A DNA stretch of 64,000 nt from an uncultured Prevotella sp. (GCA_900550365.1 URRR01000008.1:33460-97459), one strand, 5' to 3'. Numbered from the stretch's first letter, positions 51,150-59,623 are shown. Made by a program: numbers and translations. Notes: a model not told the origin generated them from the letters alone.

Positions 51150-53021
51150 TCAATGATATCTGTTCGGGTTTGACGCGCTGTTGAGATACTTCGGCGACTC
51201 TACAGGCATCTTTGAAATGTTGTTTATATAGAAATTGTTCATCAGCTCCTGCGCCCACGGGCCGTAAGTGAACGAGCTGTCATGGCTGTAGCCCATGACG
51301 TGGCCCAGCTCATGGAACATCACCTCGCAGGCATAGGCCGACGTGTAATGCTCGAACCAGCCGCCCTGGTAAGCTCCGAAGACGTCGCCGCCGCCCAGTC
51401 CCATGACGAGATTGCCCGTATATACCAGTCCGACGCGGATGCTGCGCTTCTGGCGCATCTGTGCCAGGACGGTCTCGGCCGTAACCTTGTCGTCCACTCC
51501 GCCGTTGCCGTAGAGGCGGTCCTCGTTCGCGCGGAGTATCTCCTCATGCTCGGGCATGTCAATCATGTAAGTGAAGTTGAGGAAGAACGCCACCACCTCG
51601 CGGCAGTGTACGGGCCTGATGCCCATCCAGTTGCCTGCCGGTCCGCCGTCGGGCTTGGTCGGGTCGCCGCCGTAGAGGGCGAAGCGGATGTCCCACCCGT
51701 GCTCTATCTTGCGCAGCTTGGCCCAGTAAGGGTCGGCCGAGACTATCTTGAAGTCGGCCTCCTGCAGCTCACCGGCGCCGAGGCGCGGCAGCGTCAGGAT
51801 GCGCCCTGACTCTGTGCGGTAGACCGCCTCGCACGACAATGCCGGCAGGGCGGCGCTGAAGTCGGCGAAGGCGGGCACCGTGTCGAAGTAGGCCAGGTCG
51901 ATGTATTCGCCCCCGGTGGCCGCCAGCCGCGCCCGTATGAGCACTCCGCTTACTGGCTTGGGCGAGTAGAAGCGCACGCTGAGGCTGCCCTCGGCGGTTA
52001 TCCTGGTCTGCATCGGCTCGGCCGTGTTGAAGCTGCGCTGTGCCTGGTCGGTGTAGACGGTGTGCGGCTCGTCGTCCTGAAGTATCATCTTATGGTTGCC
52101 CTTGGCGTAGGCCTTGTCGGTGATGAACATCGTGCCGTTGCCGTCCTCGGGATGAGCGGCGCTCACGTTGACCGTATTAATATGGTTGGCGGTCATTGGG
52201 GCGGTGGTTATCTGGTACAGGCGCATGACGTCGTTGCCCGTATAGCCGCGCGTCTTCATGCTGACATAACCCTCCAGATTGTATCCTCCGGCGGTGGGCA
52301 GCAGCAGGTAACTGCGCCCTCCGGCCACGTCGAGCGTCAGCTTGCCGGCCTGCGACTCGCCGTAAAACTGACCGTCGGCCGACACCTCCGTGTAGAACAC
52401 CGGACCGTCAAGCACGGCTACGGCCTCCGTCACGGCGTCCTCGATATAAGGATTGTTGAACGTCAGGCCGACGTCAAGGCGGGCCACGATGCGCTTCTGC
52501 TCTATCGAGCCGGGCAGGTCGGCCGTAACCGTCTGGCCGCCGTCGCCCTGCACGGCTTTTACCGTAAAGGCGGTTGACGACCTGAAATACTCGGCCGCGA
52601 GGGGCGCGCTCCTGTCCTCGGGAAACCTGAGCCACGTCTCGGCCGTGTGCCCGATGTCCTCAAACACCACGCCGTCGGCCGCCCAGTCGCCCTTCGCCCC
52701 GATGACGTGCAGGCTGTAACGGCCCGGCTGCAGGCCCTCGATATGTATGGCTGAGGAGGCCTTGTCATAGTATCCCTTCATGTTGCTGACCACACGGCCG
52801 GCAGCGTCGGCCACTACAAACTCTACCCTGTCATAGTCGGCCGGAGTCATGCGCGCGGCGCGCGGGTCGTTGCCGAAGCCGGCATACTGCAGCCCCACGC
52901 TTATCGTTCCGTCGCCTACAGGACGGCCTACGGCAGCGGCCTCGTCGTCGGTACACGATGCCGTTACCGCCGCAAAGGCCACGGCCAAAAGCAATGTTTT
53001 TACCAATCTTGATGTTATCAT
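51150..53021 (-). CDS. Fimbrillin-like lipoprotein with metzincin protease site
   Basis: A 623-residue lipoprotein, lipobox VTASC (Cys23) followed by TDDE. The first 290 residues are FimB/Mfa2-like (SIEQKRIVARLDVGL strand, ANHINTVNV). The rest ends in a zinc-peptidase module with the complete metzincin motif HELGHVMGYSH: His570, Glu571, His574, Gly577, His580. The candidate Met-turn is the SKMPVES segment about 30 residues later. Most known fimbrial lipoproteins have no protease domain. It may process surface proteins, for example fimbrial subunits (inference). It is the first gene of the operon, directly downstream of the promoter at 53060 and divergent from the Crp-type regulator. Confidence 0.82.
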   Translation of the reverse strand: MITSRLVKTLLLAVAFAAVTASCTDDEAAAVGRPVGDGTISVGLQYAGFGNDPRAARMTPADYDRVEFVVADAAGRVVSNMKGYYDKASSAIHIEGLQPGRYSLHVIGAKGDWAADGVVFEDIGHTAETWLRFPEDRSAPLAAEYFRSSTAFTVKAVQGDGGQTVTADLPGSIEQKRIVARLDVGLTFNNPYIEDAVTEAVAVLDGPVFYTEVSADGQFYGESQAGKLTLDVAGGRSYLLLPTAGGYNLEGYVSMKTRGYTGNDVMRLYQITTAPMTANHINTVNVSAAHPEDGNGTMFITDKAYAKGNHKMILQDDEPHTVYTDQAQRSFNTAEPMQTRITAEGSLSVRFYSPKPVSGVLIRARLAATGGEYIDLAYFDTVPAFADFSAALPALSCEAVYRTESGRILTLPRLGAGELQEADFKIVSADPYWAKLRKIEHGWDIRFALYGGDPTKPDGGPAGNWMGIRPVHCREVVAFFLNFTYMIDMPEHEEILRANEDRLYGNGGVDDKVTAETVLAQMRQKRSIRVGLVYTGNLVMGLGGGDVFGAYQGGWFEHYTSAYACEVMFHELGHVMGYSHDSSFTYGPWAQELMNNFYINNISKMPVESPKYLNSASNPNRYH

Positions 53022-53035
53022 TATCCTGAAATTAT

Positions 53036-53043
53036 TATCTTTG
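53036..53043 (+). promoter_or_regulatory. -7 element of the Crp-type regulator gene
   Basis: TATCTTTG, an exact match to TAnnTTTG. Its predicted start point, about 53049-53051, lies inside the operator-like palindrome and close to the predicted start of the divergent operon. Confidence 0.6.
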
Positions 53044-53049
53044 TATCGT

Positions 53050-53081
53050 ATTCCGGCGGCAAAAGTACTGTAAGCCGGAAT
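53050..53081. promoter_or_regulatory. Operator-like palindrome in the divergent promoter
   Basis: ATTCCGGC (53050-53057) and GCCGGAAT (53074-53081) are perfect inverted repeats with a 16-bp spacer that contains the minus-strand -7 box (53060-53067). It is a good candidate site for autoregulation and operon control by the adjacent Crp-family protein. The half-site differs from the E. coli CRP site TGTGA. Confidence 0.55.
53060..53067 (-). promoter_or_regulatory. -7 element of the surface-lipoprotein operon
   Basis: Minus-strand TACTTTTG, a TAnnTTTG match, 38 bp before the start codon of the metzincin gene. It faces the regulator's -7 box 16 bp away, so the two promoters overlap. Confidence 0.6.
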
Positions 53082-53133
53082 CCTGAACCGTCACAAATGT
53101 TACGGGGCACGAAGATTTAATGTTTTTTTCGAA

Positions 53134-53748
53134 ATGGATTGCGATATATTCAGCCTCCCGCTGTTCAGTGGATGCAACAGGGCGGCAATAGAAAGTATTC
53201 TTGAAGACGGCCCGCTGAAGACGGCCCGTTACGCCAAGGGCGACGTGATAGCCATACAGGGCCTGCCCTGCCGCTCGATATTCCTGCTGTGCGGCGGCAG
53301 CGCCTACGCCCGCATGATAAGCGACGAGGGGCGCGAGCTGACGCTCGACACGCTCAGCGCCCCCGAGGTGCTGGCGTCGTCGTTCATCTTCAGCACCGAA
53401 GGCACGTATCCGGTGACGATAATAGCCGCCACCGACTGCGACATGCGCGTGATAGGACGCGACCGGCTGAGGCGGCTGATTGAGGCCGACAGCACCGTAA
53501 TGTACAACTTCCTCAGGATAATATCTGACCACAGCATGTTCCTGAGCAACCGCGTGGCAGAGTTCGCCCTGCAGACTCTCTCGTCACGGGTGGTGGGCTA
53601 TATCGAGCATTACGGCCCGCTCACCAACCTTCAGGAGACGGCCTTCATAATGGGCGTAGCCCGCCCGTCGCTCTCGCGCGTGGTGTCGCAGCTCGTCAGT
53701 CAGGGCACGCTCAGGAAAACGGCCGGCGGCTATGTGCTGGCCTCATGA
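53134..53748 (+). CDS. Crp/Fnr-family transcriptional regulator
   Basis: A 204-residue regulator. The N-terminal 120 residues form a cyclic-nucleotide-binding-type beta roll (YAKGDVIAIQGLPCRSIFLL, LTLDTLSAPEVLASSFIF), but the E-x-x-x-x-x-R-x-x-x phosphate-binding cassette of true CRP is not evident. The C-terminal domain has the helix-turn-helix LQETAFIMGVARPSLSRVVSQL at about 168-189. There is no iron-sulfur cysteine set of FNR. The effector is therefore unknown. It is divergent from and shares promoter DNA with the surface-lipoprotein operon, its likely target. Confidence 0.88.
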   Translation: MDCDIFSLPLFSGCNRAAIESILEDGPLKTARYAKGDVIAIQGLPCRSIFLLCGGSAYARMISDEGRELTLDTLSAPEVLASSFIFSTEGTYPVTIIAATDCDMRVIGRDRLRRLIEADSTVMYNFLRIISDHSMFLSNRVAEFALQTLSSRVVGYIEHYGPLTNLQETAFIMGVARPSLSRVVSQLVSQGTLRKTAGGYVLAS

Positions 53749-53813
53749 AGGGCGGTGACGGCGCCACGTGAATCCCCTGAAAATCTTCATGATGACCATA
53801 CCCTTTCCCGTTT

Positions 53814-53888
53814 GCCGTCTTTTGCGCTCCAAAAGACGGCAAAACGCACGGTAAAAGACGGCCTTTCGCACTCTGAAAGGCCGTCTTT
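53814..53888. repeat. Paired-hairpin repeat
   Basis: Hairpin 1: GCCGTCTTTT at 53814-53823 pairs with AAAAGACGGC at 53831-53840. Hairpin 2: a perfect 14-bp stem at 53854-53867 with 53875-53888. The linker AAAACGCACGGT resembles AAAACGCAGAGT of the copy at 45.7 kb, and the right flank CATAATCAG resembles that at 38.6 kb. Confidence 0.7.
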
Positions 53889-53925
53889 CATAATCAGCCA
53901 GTATCATGCACGGCCGGGCACAGCG

Positions 53926-53978
53926 GTCCGCCCGCCGGCCGTAATACGTCAGGATTGACTGCCGGCGGACGTTTTTTT
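53926..53978 (+). terminator. GC-rich terminator with T run
   Basis: GTCCGCCCGCCGGC (53926-53939) pairs with GCCGGCGGAC (53961-53970), with one bulge-type gap, and is followed by G and a T7 run. It lies about 180 bp after the regulator gene. The 355-bp gap to the next gene holds only this, the paired hairpins and the promoter at 54035. Confidence 0.7.
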
Positions 53979-54034
53979 CGTTTACAAAGTAAACATTTCA
54001 GCACGTATGGCGGATTATTTCTGTTTTTTATTAT

Positions 54035-54042
54035 TACCTTTG
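54035..54042 (+). promoter_or_regulatory. -7 element of the 119-residue gene
   Basis: TACCTTTG, an exact TAnnTTTG match, 61 bp before the ATG at 54104. Confidence 0.55.
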
Positions 54043-54103
54043 CTGAACGGCACTGAGGCATAGCTGAATATCTTGAAAAATCTGATTCATAATCCTGAAA
54101 CAC

Positions 54104-54463
54104 ATGTCATTAGCATTGGAAGAAGTAATCATCGAGTCGCACGACGACTATGAAATATGGGCATCGGTCACAGTGGGCTTCGACGCCGGCAAGAACTTCG
54201 TCATCAGGCTGCAGTCAACCGACTATGACCACCATGAGAACGACTACACCGAAGACCTCGTAGTAAGTTTTGAGGACGCCTTCAGGATGTCGAGGCGGCT
54301 GCACATAAATATGGTTGACCTGCCCTCACACATGGCAAGCCGGTTCGGCGACTACTCTAACCTGTCAGTGCCCTCCGCCGTCCGTGCCCTTTTCAAGACA
54401 ATGGCCGGCTACGTCCTTGACTGCGGCGCGCATTATAAGATTGTTGACAGAAGGCGCCGCTGA
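54104..54463 (+). CDS. Hypothetical protein, 119 aa
   Basis: No family is recognised. The sequence begins with alternating strands and acidic residues (LEEVIIESHDDYEIWASVTVGFDAGKNFVIRLQS), continues with TDYDHHENDYTEDLVVSFEDAFRMSRRL and ends in a basic region (DRRRR). There are no signal or membrane segments. A small cytosolic alpha/beta protein is likely. It is probably monocistronic with its own -7 element. The next gene begins 118 bp later and has different base composition. The coding call rests on codon use, its promoter and the lack of a better frame. Confidence 0.72.
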   Translation: MSLALEEVIIESHDDYEIWASVTVGFDAGKNFVIRLQSTDYDHHENDYTEDLVVSFEDAFRMSRRLHINMVDLPSHMASRFGDYSNLSVPSAVRALFKTMAGYVLDCGAHYKIVDRRRR

Positions 54464-54581
54464 CGCTGCTTCCGCCATCGGCAGCACGGCCTGTAGGGCA
54501 GGGGCTCGCTGCATGGCGCGGCTTAATGGCATGCCTGCAGTCATTTAAATAAAAAGATTTAAAAACGTAAGAATACAGATA

Positions 54582-56021
54582 ATGAGAATTACTTTCCTGA
54601 TACCACCGGTCCTGGATGGAGGACATCCGGCTGAGCGGACTTCCGGATGTACCCGTGTGGTTTATGCAACACCCAATATATATGAACTGACTGTTGTCGC
54701 ATGTCTTGAGAAAGAAGGCTATGAAGATATAGAATATAAGGATTTTGTGTACGCTTCGCAAACAAAGAAAGACCTCACCGAGTTTCTGAAAAGCGACCGC
54801 AGCCAGGTGTATTGCATGTGGAGCGTTAATCTGTCAATAGAAAATGATATTGCCGTCAGCCGGCTAATCCACTCTTTCAGTCCGCAGGCGTATGTGATAA
54901 TGATGGGCCCGGGGCCGACTTTCTTTGTCGAAAAATGCCTTGTTCATGATTATAACATCATCGTTAGAGGTGAGCCTGAGATAACGACATGTGAACTGAT
55001 GAACGCGTTAAGAGACGGTAACGACTGGCATGATATTGACGGCATATCCTTCAGAAAAGACGGGAAGGTAATAAACAACAAGTTTCGTGGCATGATTAAA
55101 AATCTTGATGAGTTGCCTTTCCCGGCCAGGCATTTCATCAAAGACAAGGAATACCATAACCCTAAACTGAAGCTGACTCCTTATACCGTGGCCCTGACGT
55201 CACGTAACTGCCCGTACAAATGTATTTATTGTGTACCCAGCTCTTTGACTTTCGCACGTGAAATAGAATACCGGAAGTATTATCATAAAAAGCCTTTCAT
55301 TTCATTCAGGTCTGAAGAAAGTATTGAGCGCGAGCTGAAAGAATTGCATGAGCAAGGCTATAAAGCAATCGGATTCGTTGATGATAATTTTATATGGAAT
55401 GAGAAAAGGACGGTCGCCATATGCCGGTCTTTAAAAAAATATGGCTTTAAATGGGGCTGCCAGGCACGTGTTGACGCTATCACTGAAAACATAGCCAGAG
55501 CGTTGGGCGATTCAGGATGCCTTTATGTTGATTTGGGTGTTGAGTCGTTTGATGACGAAATACTTAAATTTATAAAAAAAGGTATCACCAGCGAACAGAT
55601 TTATGAAGCCATACATCTGTTGAAGAAATATCGTGTGCCGGTAAAACTGAATATTCTTATCGGCACAAGTCCGCTTGAAACCAAGAAGACGTTGAAAGAC
55701 ACTCTACGTAAAGCGAAGGCTTTGAAAGTAGACCAGGTAATGTTCAATATTGTCTCACCTTTTCCCGGAACAGAATTTTACCGTATGGCGAAAGACAACG
55801 GCTGGATAACAACCGGTGATTATGTGCCTACCGATGTGCAGCGTAACTCTATCTTAAGCTACCCTCACCTTACAGATAAGGAAATGGAAAAAATCCTTTA
55901 TTGGAACAATATCAGCTATTTTCTTTCCCCACACTTTATTTTCACACAGATAAAGAGGTTCTCAAACTTTAAGGAATTCCTGTACGCACTGAAAGTGTTG
56001 AAGGTAAAACTTTTCAGCTGA
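54582..56021 (+). CDS. B12-binding-type radical SAM protein
   Basis: A 479-residue protein with an N-terminal cobalamin-binding-like Rossmann domain (about 1-150, MMGPGPTFF loop) and a radical SAM TIM barrel. The [4Fe-4S] signature is CPYKCIYC with Cys210, Cys214 and Cys217, followed by the family blocks GFVDDNFIWN near 265 and GVESFDDEILKFIKKG near 325. B12-dependent radical SAM proteins carry out methylations, ring changes and other modifications of lipids or natural products. The canonical D-x-H-x-x-G cobalamin His was not found, so B12 binding is uncertain. The gene is AT-rich versus neighbours and is followed six bases later by a glycosyltransferase. Confidence 0.88.
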   Translation: MRITFLIPPVLDGGHPAERTSGCTRVVYATPNIYELTVVACLEKEGYEDIEYKDFVYASQTKKDLTEFLKSDRSQVYCMWSVNLSIENDIAVSRLIHSFSPQAYVIMMGPGPTFFVEKCLVHDYNIIVRGEPEITTCELMNALRDGNDWHDIDGISFRKDGKVINNKFRGMIKNLDELPFPARHFIKDKEYHNPKLKLTPYTVALTSRNCPYKCIYCVPSSLTFAREIEYRKYYHKKPFISFRSEESIERELKELHEQGYKAIGFVDDNFIWNEKRTVAICRSLKKYGFKWGCQARVDAITENIARALGDSGCLYVDLGVESFDDEILKFIKKGITSEQIYEAIHLLKKYRVPVKLNILIGTSPLETKKTLKDTLRKAKALKVDQVMFNIVSPFPGTEFYRMAKDNGWITTGDYVPTDVQRNSILSYPHLTDKEMEKILYWNNISYFLSPHFIFTQIKRFSNFKEFLYALKVLKVKLFS

Positions 56022-56027
56022 TACCCC

Positions 56028-56777
56028 ATGAAGATATCTATCATCATCATAACGTGGAACGGATTGGCACTGCTGCGTAGATGCCTTGAGTCCCTTCATG
56101 CGCTGATGCATAATAACGAGATTGAAATTATTGTGGTGGACAATGGCTCAACAGACAATACTGTTCCTTTTCTCAAAGAAACTTATCCGGATGTATTATG
56201 CCTGCCTTTGTCATCCAACAAAGGAGTGGCTTATGCCCGTAACAGAGGGTTGGAGAAAGCTCGCGGAGAATATTTGTTCATCTTGGATAATGATACGATT
56301 GTCAATACCGAGGCAATAACGGGCATGAAAGATTATATGGACAATCATCCTGAAACAGGCTTGTGCGGATGCCGGCTGGTTGATGTAAACGGTTTGGTGC
56401 AGGAAAGCTGCAAGCGTTATCCGGGCATTTTTGAGAAAGCTGCTAATGTACTGTCAAAAGGTTTTCGTTACGCATACGGAGAAAAGACCATGCAACGGCC
56501 GTTTGAACCTGTATATCTGATCGGGGCCTGCCAATTTTTCAGGAAAAAGGTGTATGAGCAGGTAGGCCCGTTGGATGAAAAGATATTTTATGGTCCTGAA
56601 GACGCTGATTTCTGCATAAGAATAAGGAAGAAAGGATGGAAAATAATGTATCTTCCGCAATTCACTATAATACATTTCTGTCAGAGAACTACTAATAAAA
56701 AAATCTTCTCAAAATTGGCCCGGAAACATATCGCAGGGCTGTTCCATTTTTATTGGAAGCATAAAAAATTTTTCTAG
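56028..56777 (+). CDS. Family 2 glycosyltransferase
   Basis: A 249-residue GT2 enzyme with the GT-A fold. It starts ISIIIITWNGLALLRRCLESL, has VDNGSTDNTV at about 37-46, the LDNDTIVN metal-binding DxD-like segment near 88-95 and the acceptor-site GPEDADFCIRI near 188. This pattern matches rhamnosyl- or galactosyl-type inverting transferases of cell-surface glycans. It is co-transcribed with the radical SAM gene, starting six bases after its stop, and is equally AT-rich. The pair could form part of a transferred surface-glycan or lipid-modification unit. The sugar donor is unknown. Confidence 0.9.
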   Translation: MKISIIIITWNGLALLRRCLESLHALMHNNEIEIIVVDNGSTDNTVPFLKETYPDVLCLPLSSNKGVAYARNRGLEKARGEYLFILDNDTIVNTEAITGMKDYMDNHPETGLCGCRLVDVNGLVQESCKRYPGIFEKAANVLSKGFRYAYGEKTMQRPFEPVYLIGACQFFRKKVYEQVGPLDEKIFYGPEDADFCIRIRKKGWKIMYLPQFTIIHFCQRTTNKKIFSKLARKHIAGLFHFYWKHKKFF

Positions 56778-56930
56778 CAAACAATAGCTATGTATTTTAT
56801 CTTAGATTCAGATTAAAGTCATAGTTTGCCATGTCACGTTATGTTAATAAAGCATAACTTGATGGATTTTGTTTGCCTTTTCTGCAAACTTTGTTGACTG
56901 TCTGAGTATAATTACTCCACAGGTACCGAA

Positions 56931-56986
56931 TTTACCGGCCGGCCGCAGGAATTACGCGAGTGATTTCCTGCGGCCGGTAAAATTTT
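56931..56986. terminator. GC-rich hairpin after the glycosyltransferase gene
   Basis: TTTACCGGCC and GCAGGAA on the left (56931-56951) pair with TTCCTGC and GGCCGGTAAA on the right (about 56965-56981), leaving one extra GGCC, and A4T4 follows. The gap 56778-57050 holds no other supported feature. Confidence 0.7.
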
Positions 56987-57050
56987 AGATGATGTGCCTT
57001 GTTTTGGCACGGAGTAATGTTTTCTTTGCAGAAAAAATGAAAGGAAAGAT

Positions 57051-58787
57051 ATGAGACAGAGAGTAGAACTTTTTACAGAGAGGCTTATCATCAGAACTCC
57101 TGACGAGAATGACGTGCATGACATTTTTGTTCTGATGAGCGATACCGAGATTGCTTTAAGCACGGGCTTCCGCCCGATGACCACTCCCAGCGAGGCCGAG
57201 GGCAAGATACGCAGGGGCATTGCTGACCTGATGATGTTCGCCATCGCGGAGAAGACGTGCCCGGAACGTACCGTAGGCGTATTTGAGGTTTATCCTCACA
57301 TTGTGAACACCGTTGACGGCGAGAAGCGTAATTATGGTATCTGCTATTTCCTGCACCGCGATGCCCGCGGCAAGGGATACATGACTGAGGTTGTTGAGAG
57401 GATGAAGGCTTACATGTTCAGTGAGCGTATGGCCGACTCGCTGACAATTTCCGTTTTTCCGCGTAACGACGCGTCGCGCAGGGTGGCGCTGAAGTGCGGC
57501 TTCACTTACGAGGGACTTGAGAAGAAGTGCGGCATGACGTTCCGCGACGAACTGGTTGACCTTGAATATTATACTCTTGACAAGGAGGAGTATCTTAATC
57601 CGGGGAAGAAGACCGACAAGGAACGGGTGGTGACCGCCGAGAGGCAGAAGTGGATAAACCAAGGGGGCATACTTTATCCTATCCCGGGCTATGCCACGCT
57701 GCTGCCGTGCCCGGGCAGCGGAATATTCCGCGTCTATGAGGAGCCGCAGACCAGAAGGCTCGGCCTTGAGAAGATTGACGAGACGTTTACTTTCAGCTTC
57801 AAGATATATGACCTCGGCTGTGAAGACGTTATGGAGAGGGTTATCAAGACATGGTCATCAGAATTGTTCGCGCAGAGCAACAAGAATCTGGGCGTTATCT
57901 TCAACGGCCTGAAGGGCACGGGCAAGACTATCGCCGCCAAGCTGCTGAGCAACCGCACAGGGCTGCCTGTAATCGTTATTTCAAAGCCGCTGGAAGGCCT
58001 GCTGGAGTTTGTCCAGTCGCTGTGCTTCGAGAGCGTGATACTTATCGATGAGGCCGAGAAGACGTTCAGCGATGAGCGTGAGGTGCTGCTGAAGATGATT
58101 GACGGGGTGTATAACAACAGGCGCAAGCTGTATATCCTCACGACAAACAAGCTGACCGTGGACGAGAATCTGCTGGGTCGCCCCGGCCGCATACGCTACA
58201 TCAAGGAGTTCGGCAACCTCTCGGCAAAGGCTATCAACGACGTCATTGACGACAACCTTAAGGACATGTCGCTTAAAGATGGCGTCCTGAGACTGGTGGA
58301 CACGCTCGAGATATCGACAATCGACATCCTGAACGCGATTATTGACGAGTGTAACATTATGGGCGAAGTGCCTGCCGGCAACATGCTTAACGTTCCGAAG
58401 GCGAAATACAGGCTGAGGATAGTTCAGTTTGAGAACCTTGACATCAACTTGCACCATGAGGTGAAGGAATATATCAAGAACAGACTGGGACAGGGCGAGA
58501 CGGTGGATGAGTGGCTGATGAAGGCCGTTGACTGCACCGGCGGAGGCAAAGTGAAAAGGAACAAGGACGTCATCGAGGAGAAATATGACTGCAGCGTGGA
58601 CATTCATATGCAGCCGTCAAGCTGTGCCGCGGTTTACCTCGGCCAGCAGATGCGCTACAGCATCGTCACCAGCGCGCCTGACGCTTACGGCTTCTTCACG
58701 CTCGAGACTGACTGGGACGAGGTAACGCTCTGCTGCATGGGCAATAAGGCTGACACGCCTTCGCTCTACAGAGGCGAGCTTTTATAA
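57051..58787 (+). CDS. GNAT acetyltransferase - AAA+ ATPase fusion
   Basis: A 578-residue two-domain protein. Residues 1-180 match RimJ/RimL-type GNAT acetyltransferases (TERLIIRTPDENDVHDIFVLM start, ARGKGYMTEVVERMKAYMFSE with the acetyl-CoA loop, NDASRRVALKCGFTYEG end). After a linker (about 181-265), an AAA+ domain has Walker A GLKGTGKT at 286-293, Walker B VILIDEAEK near 329-337 and a sensor-1/arginine region TTNKLTVDENLLGRPGRIRY, followed by a lid and a 120-residue C-terminal extension of unknown fold. The AAA part looks like ATPases of large phages (recollection). A single unbroken frame shows this is a real fusion. It is co-transcribed with the DprA-like gene 20 bp downstream. Confidence 0.85.
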   Translation: MRQRVELFTERLIIRTPDENDVHDIFVLMSDTEIALSTGFRPMTTPSEAEGKIRRGIADLMMFAIAEKTCPERTVGVFEVYPHIVNTVDGEKRNYGICYFLHRDARGKGYMTEVVERMKAYMFSERMADSLTISVFPRNDASRRVALKCGFTYEGLEKKCGMTFRDELVDLEYYTLDKEEYLNPGKKTDKERVVTAERQKWINQGGILYPIPGYATLLPCPGSGIFRVYEEPQTRRLGLEKIDETFTFSFKIYDLGCEDVMERVIKTWSSELFAQSNKNLGVIFNGLKGTGKTIAAKLLSNRTGLPVIVISKPLEGLLEFVQSLCFESVILIDEAEKTFSDEREVLLKMIDGVYNNRRKLYILTTNKLTVDENLLGRPGRIRYIKEFGNLSAKAINDVIDDNLKDMSLKDGVLRLVDTLEISTIDILNAIIDECNIMGEVPAGNMLNVPKAKYRLRIVQFENLDINLHHEVKEYIKNRLGQGETVDEWLMKAVDCTGGGKVKRNKDVIEEKYDCSVDIHMQPSSCAAVYLGQQMRYSIVTSAPDAYGFFTLETDWDEVTLCCMGNKADTPSLYRGELL

Positions 58788-58807
58788 AACTTAATAAACT
58801 GAAAACG

Positions 58808-59599
58808 ATGAATGATAATCTTACCACAGAACAGATTCTGTGCCTGCAATTGCTGGGATATAAGGCGTCCGCGATAATCAAAGCGGACGCTTGTTTTTTC
58901 AACAGGGTGATGAGTGACAATGAGGCGGCGGAAGAAGCGCTCCGCAAGGCCGAGCTGCTGCTTGACAGGCAGCGGCGTATCGGCGTCAGGACTCTGCCCT
59001 TTTATCATCAGGACTTTCCTGAAGAGCTTAGAAAAATCGGAGATGAATGCCCGCCGCTGATTCATCTCAAGGGTAATATGGAGCTGCTTGGAAAGAAGGC
59101 CGTGGCCGTAATCGGCGCCCGTCAGGCCGACCGCAGGGGCTGCGGAGCGGCCTATAAGCTGGGTGCCGGGTATGGCGGAAAGGGCTGGGTGGTAATCAGC
59201 GGACTGGCCCTGGGCTGCGACGCCGCGGCTCATCGGGGCTGCATTGACGCCAAGGGCGGCACCATAGCCGTTGTAGCTACCGGCTTGGACCTTACCCACC
59301 CTAAAGAGAACAAGCCTCTGCAGGACATGATTCTTTCAGCCGGAGGCCTGCTGATGTCTGAACAGGCGGCCGGCGTAAAGGCTAATCCTTCACGCCTTGT
59401 GGCACGCAACCGTCTCCAGGCGGCGATGTCAGAGAAAGTTATTGTGGCCCAATGCCCCGAGCACAGCGGCACGATGCACACCGTGCGCTTCGCCCTGAGA
59501 TATGGTAAAAGCGTATGCGCCGTGCGCTTTGACCGGCGTGACGCGTTAAGCTCCGGCAACAGCTATCTGCTCGACACAGGCCTTGCCCTGCCCGTATAG
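58808..59599 (+). CDS. Short DprA/Smf-like DNA-processing (SLOG) protein
   Basis: A 263-residue protein with the DprA/Smf Rossmann-like core. An N-terminal helical stretch (1-60) precedes AVAVIGARQADRRGCGAAY, the loop like G-x-R-x-x-T-x-Y-G of DprA, at about 98-116. The block VISGLALGCDAAAHRGCI at about 128-145 corresponds to DprA SGGAxGID-xxAH. GTIAVVATGLDLTHPKENKPL and PSRLVARNRLQAAMS, the DprA R-N-R segment, follow near 198-212. The C-terminal winged-helix domain of housekeeping DprA is missing. DprA loads RecA on single-stranded DNA, while SLOG-fold relatives also serve as nucleotide sensors. It lies 20 bp after the GNAT-AAA gene and probably works with it. Confidence 0.85.
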   Translation: MNDNLTTEQILCLQLLGYKASAIIKADACFFNRVMSDNEAAEEALRKAELLLDRQRRIGVRTLPFYHQDFPEELRKIGDECPPLIHLKGNMELLGKKAVAVIGARQADRRGCGAAYKLGAGYGGKGWVVISGLALGCDAAAHRGCIDAKGGTIAVVATGLDLTHPKENKPLQDMILSAGGLLMSEQAAGVKANPSRLVARNRLQAAMSEKVIVAQCPEHSGTMHTVRFALRYGKSVCAVRFDRRDALSSGNSYLLDTGLALPV

Positions 59600-59623
59600 C
59601 GGGCCGCCCGCCCTGCCGTGGCG

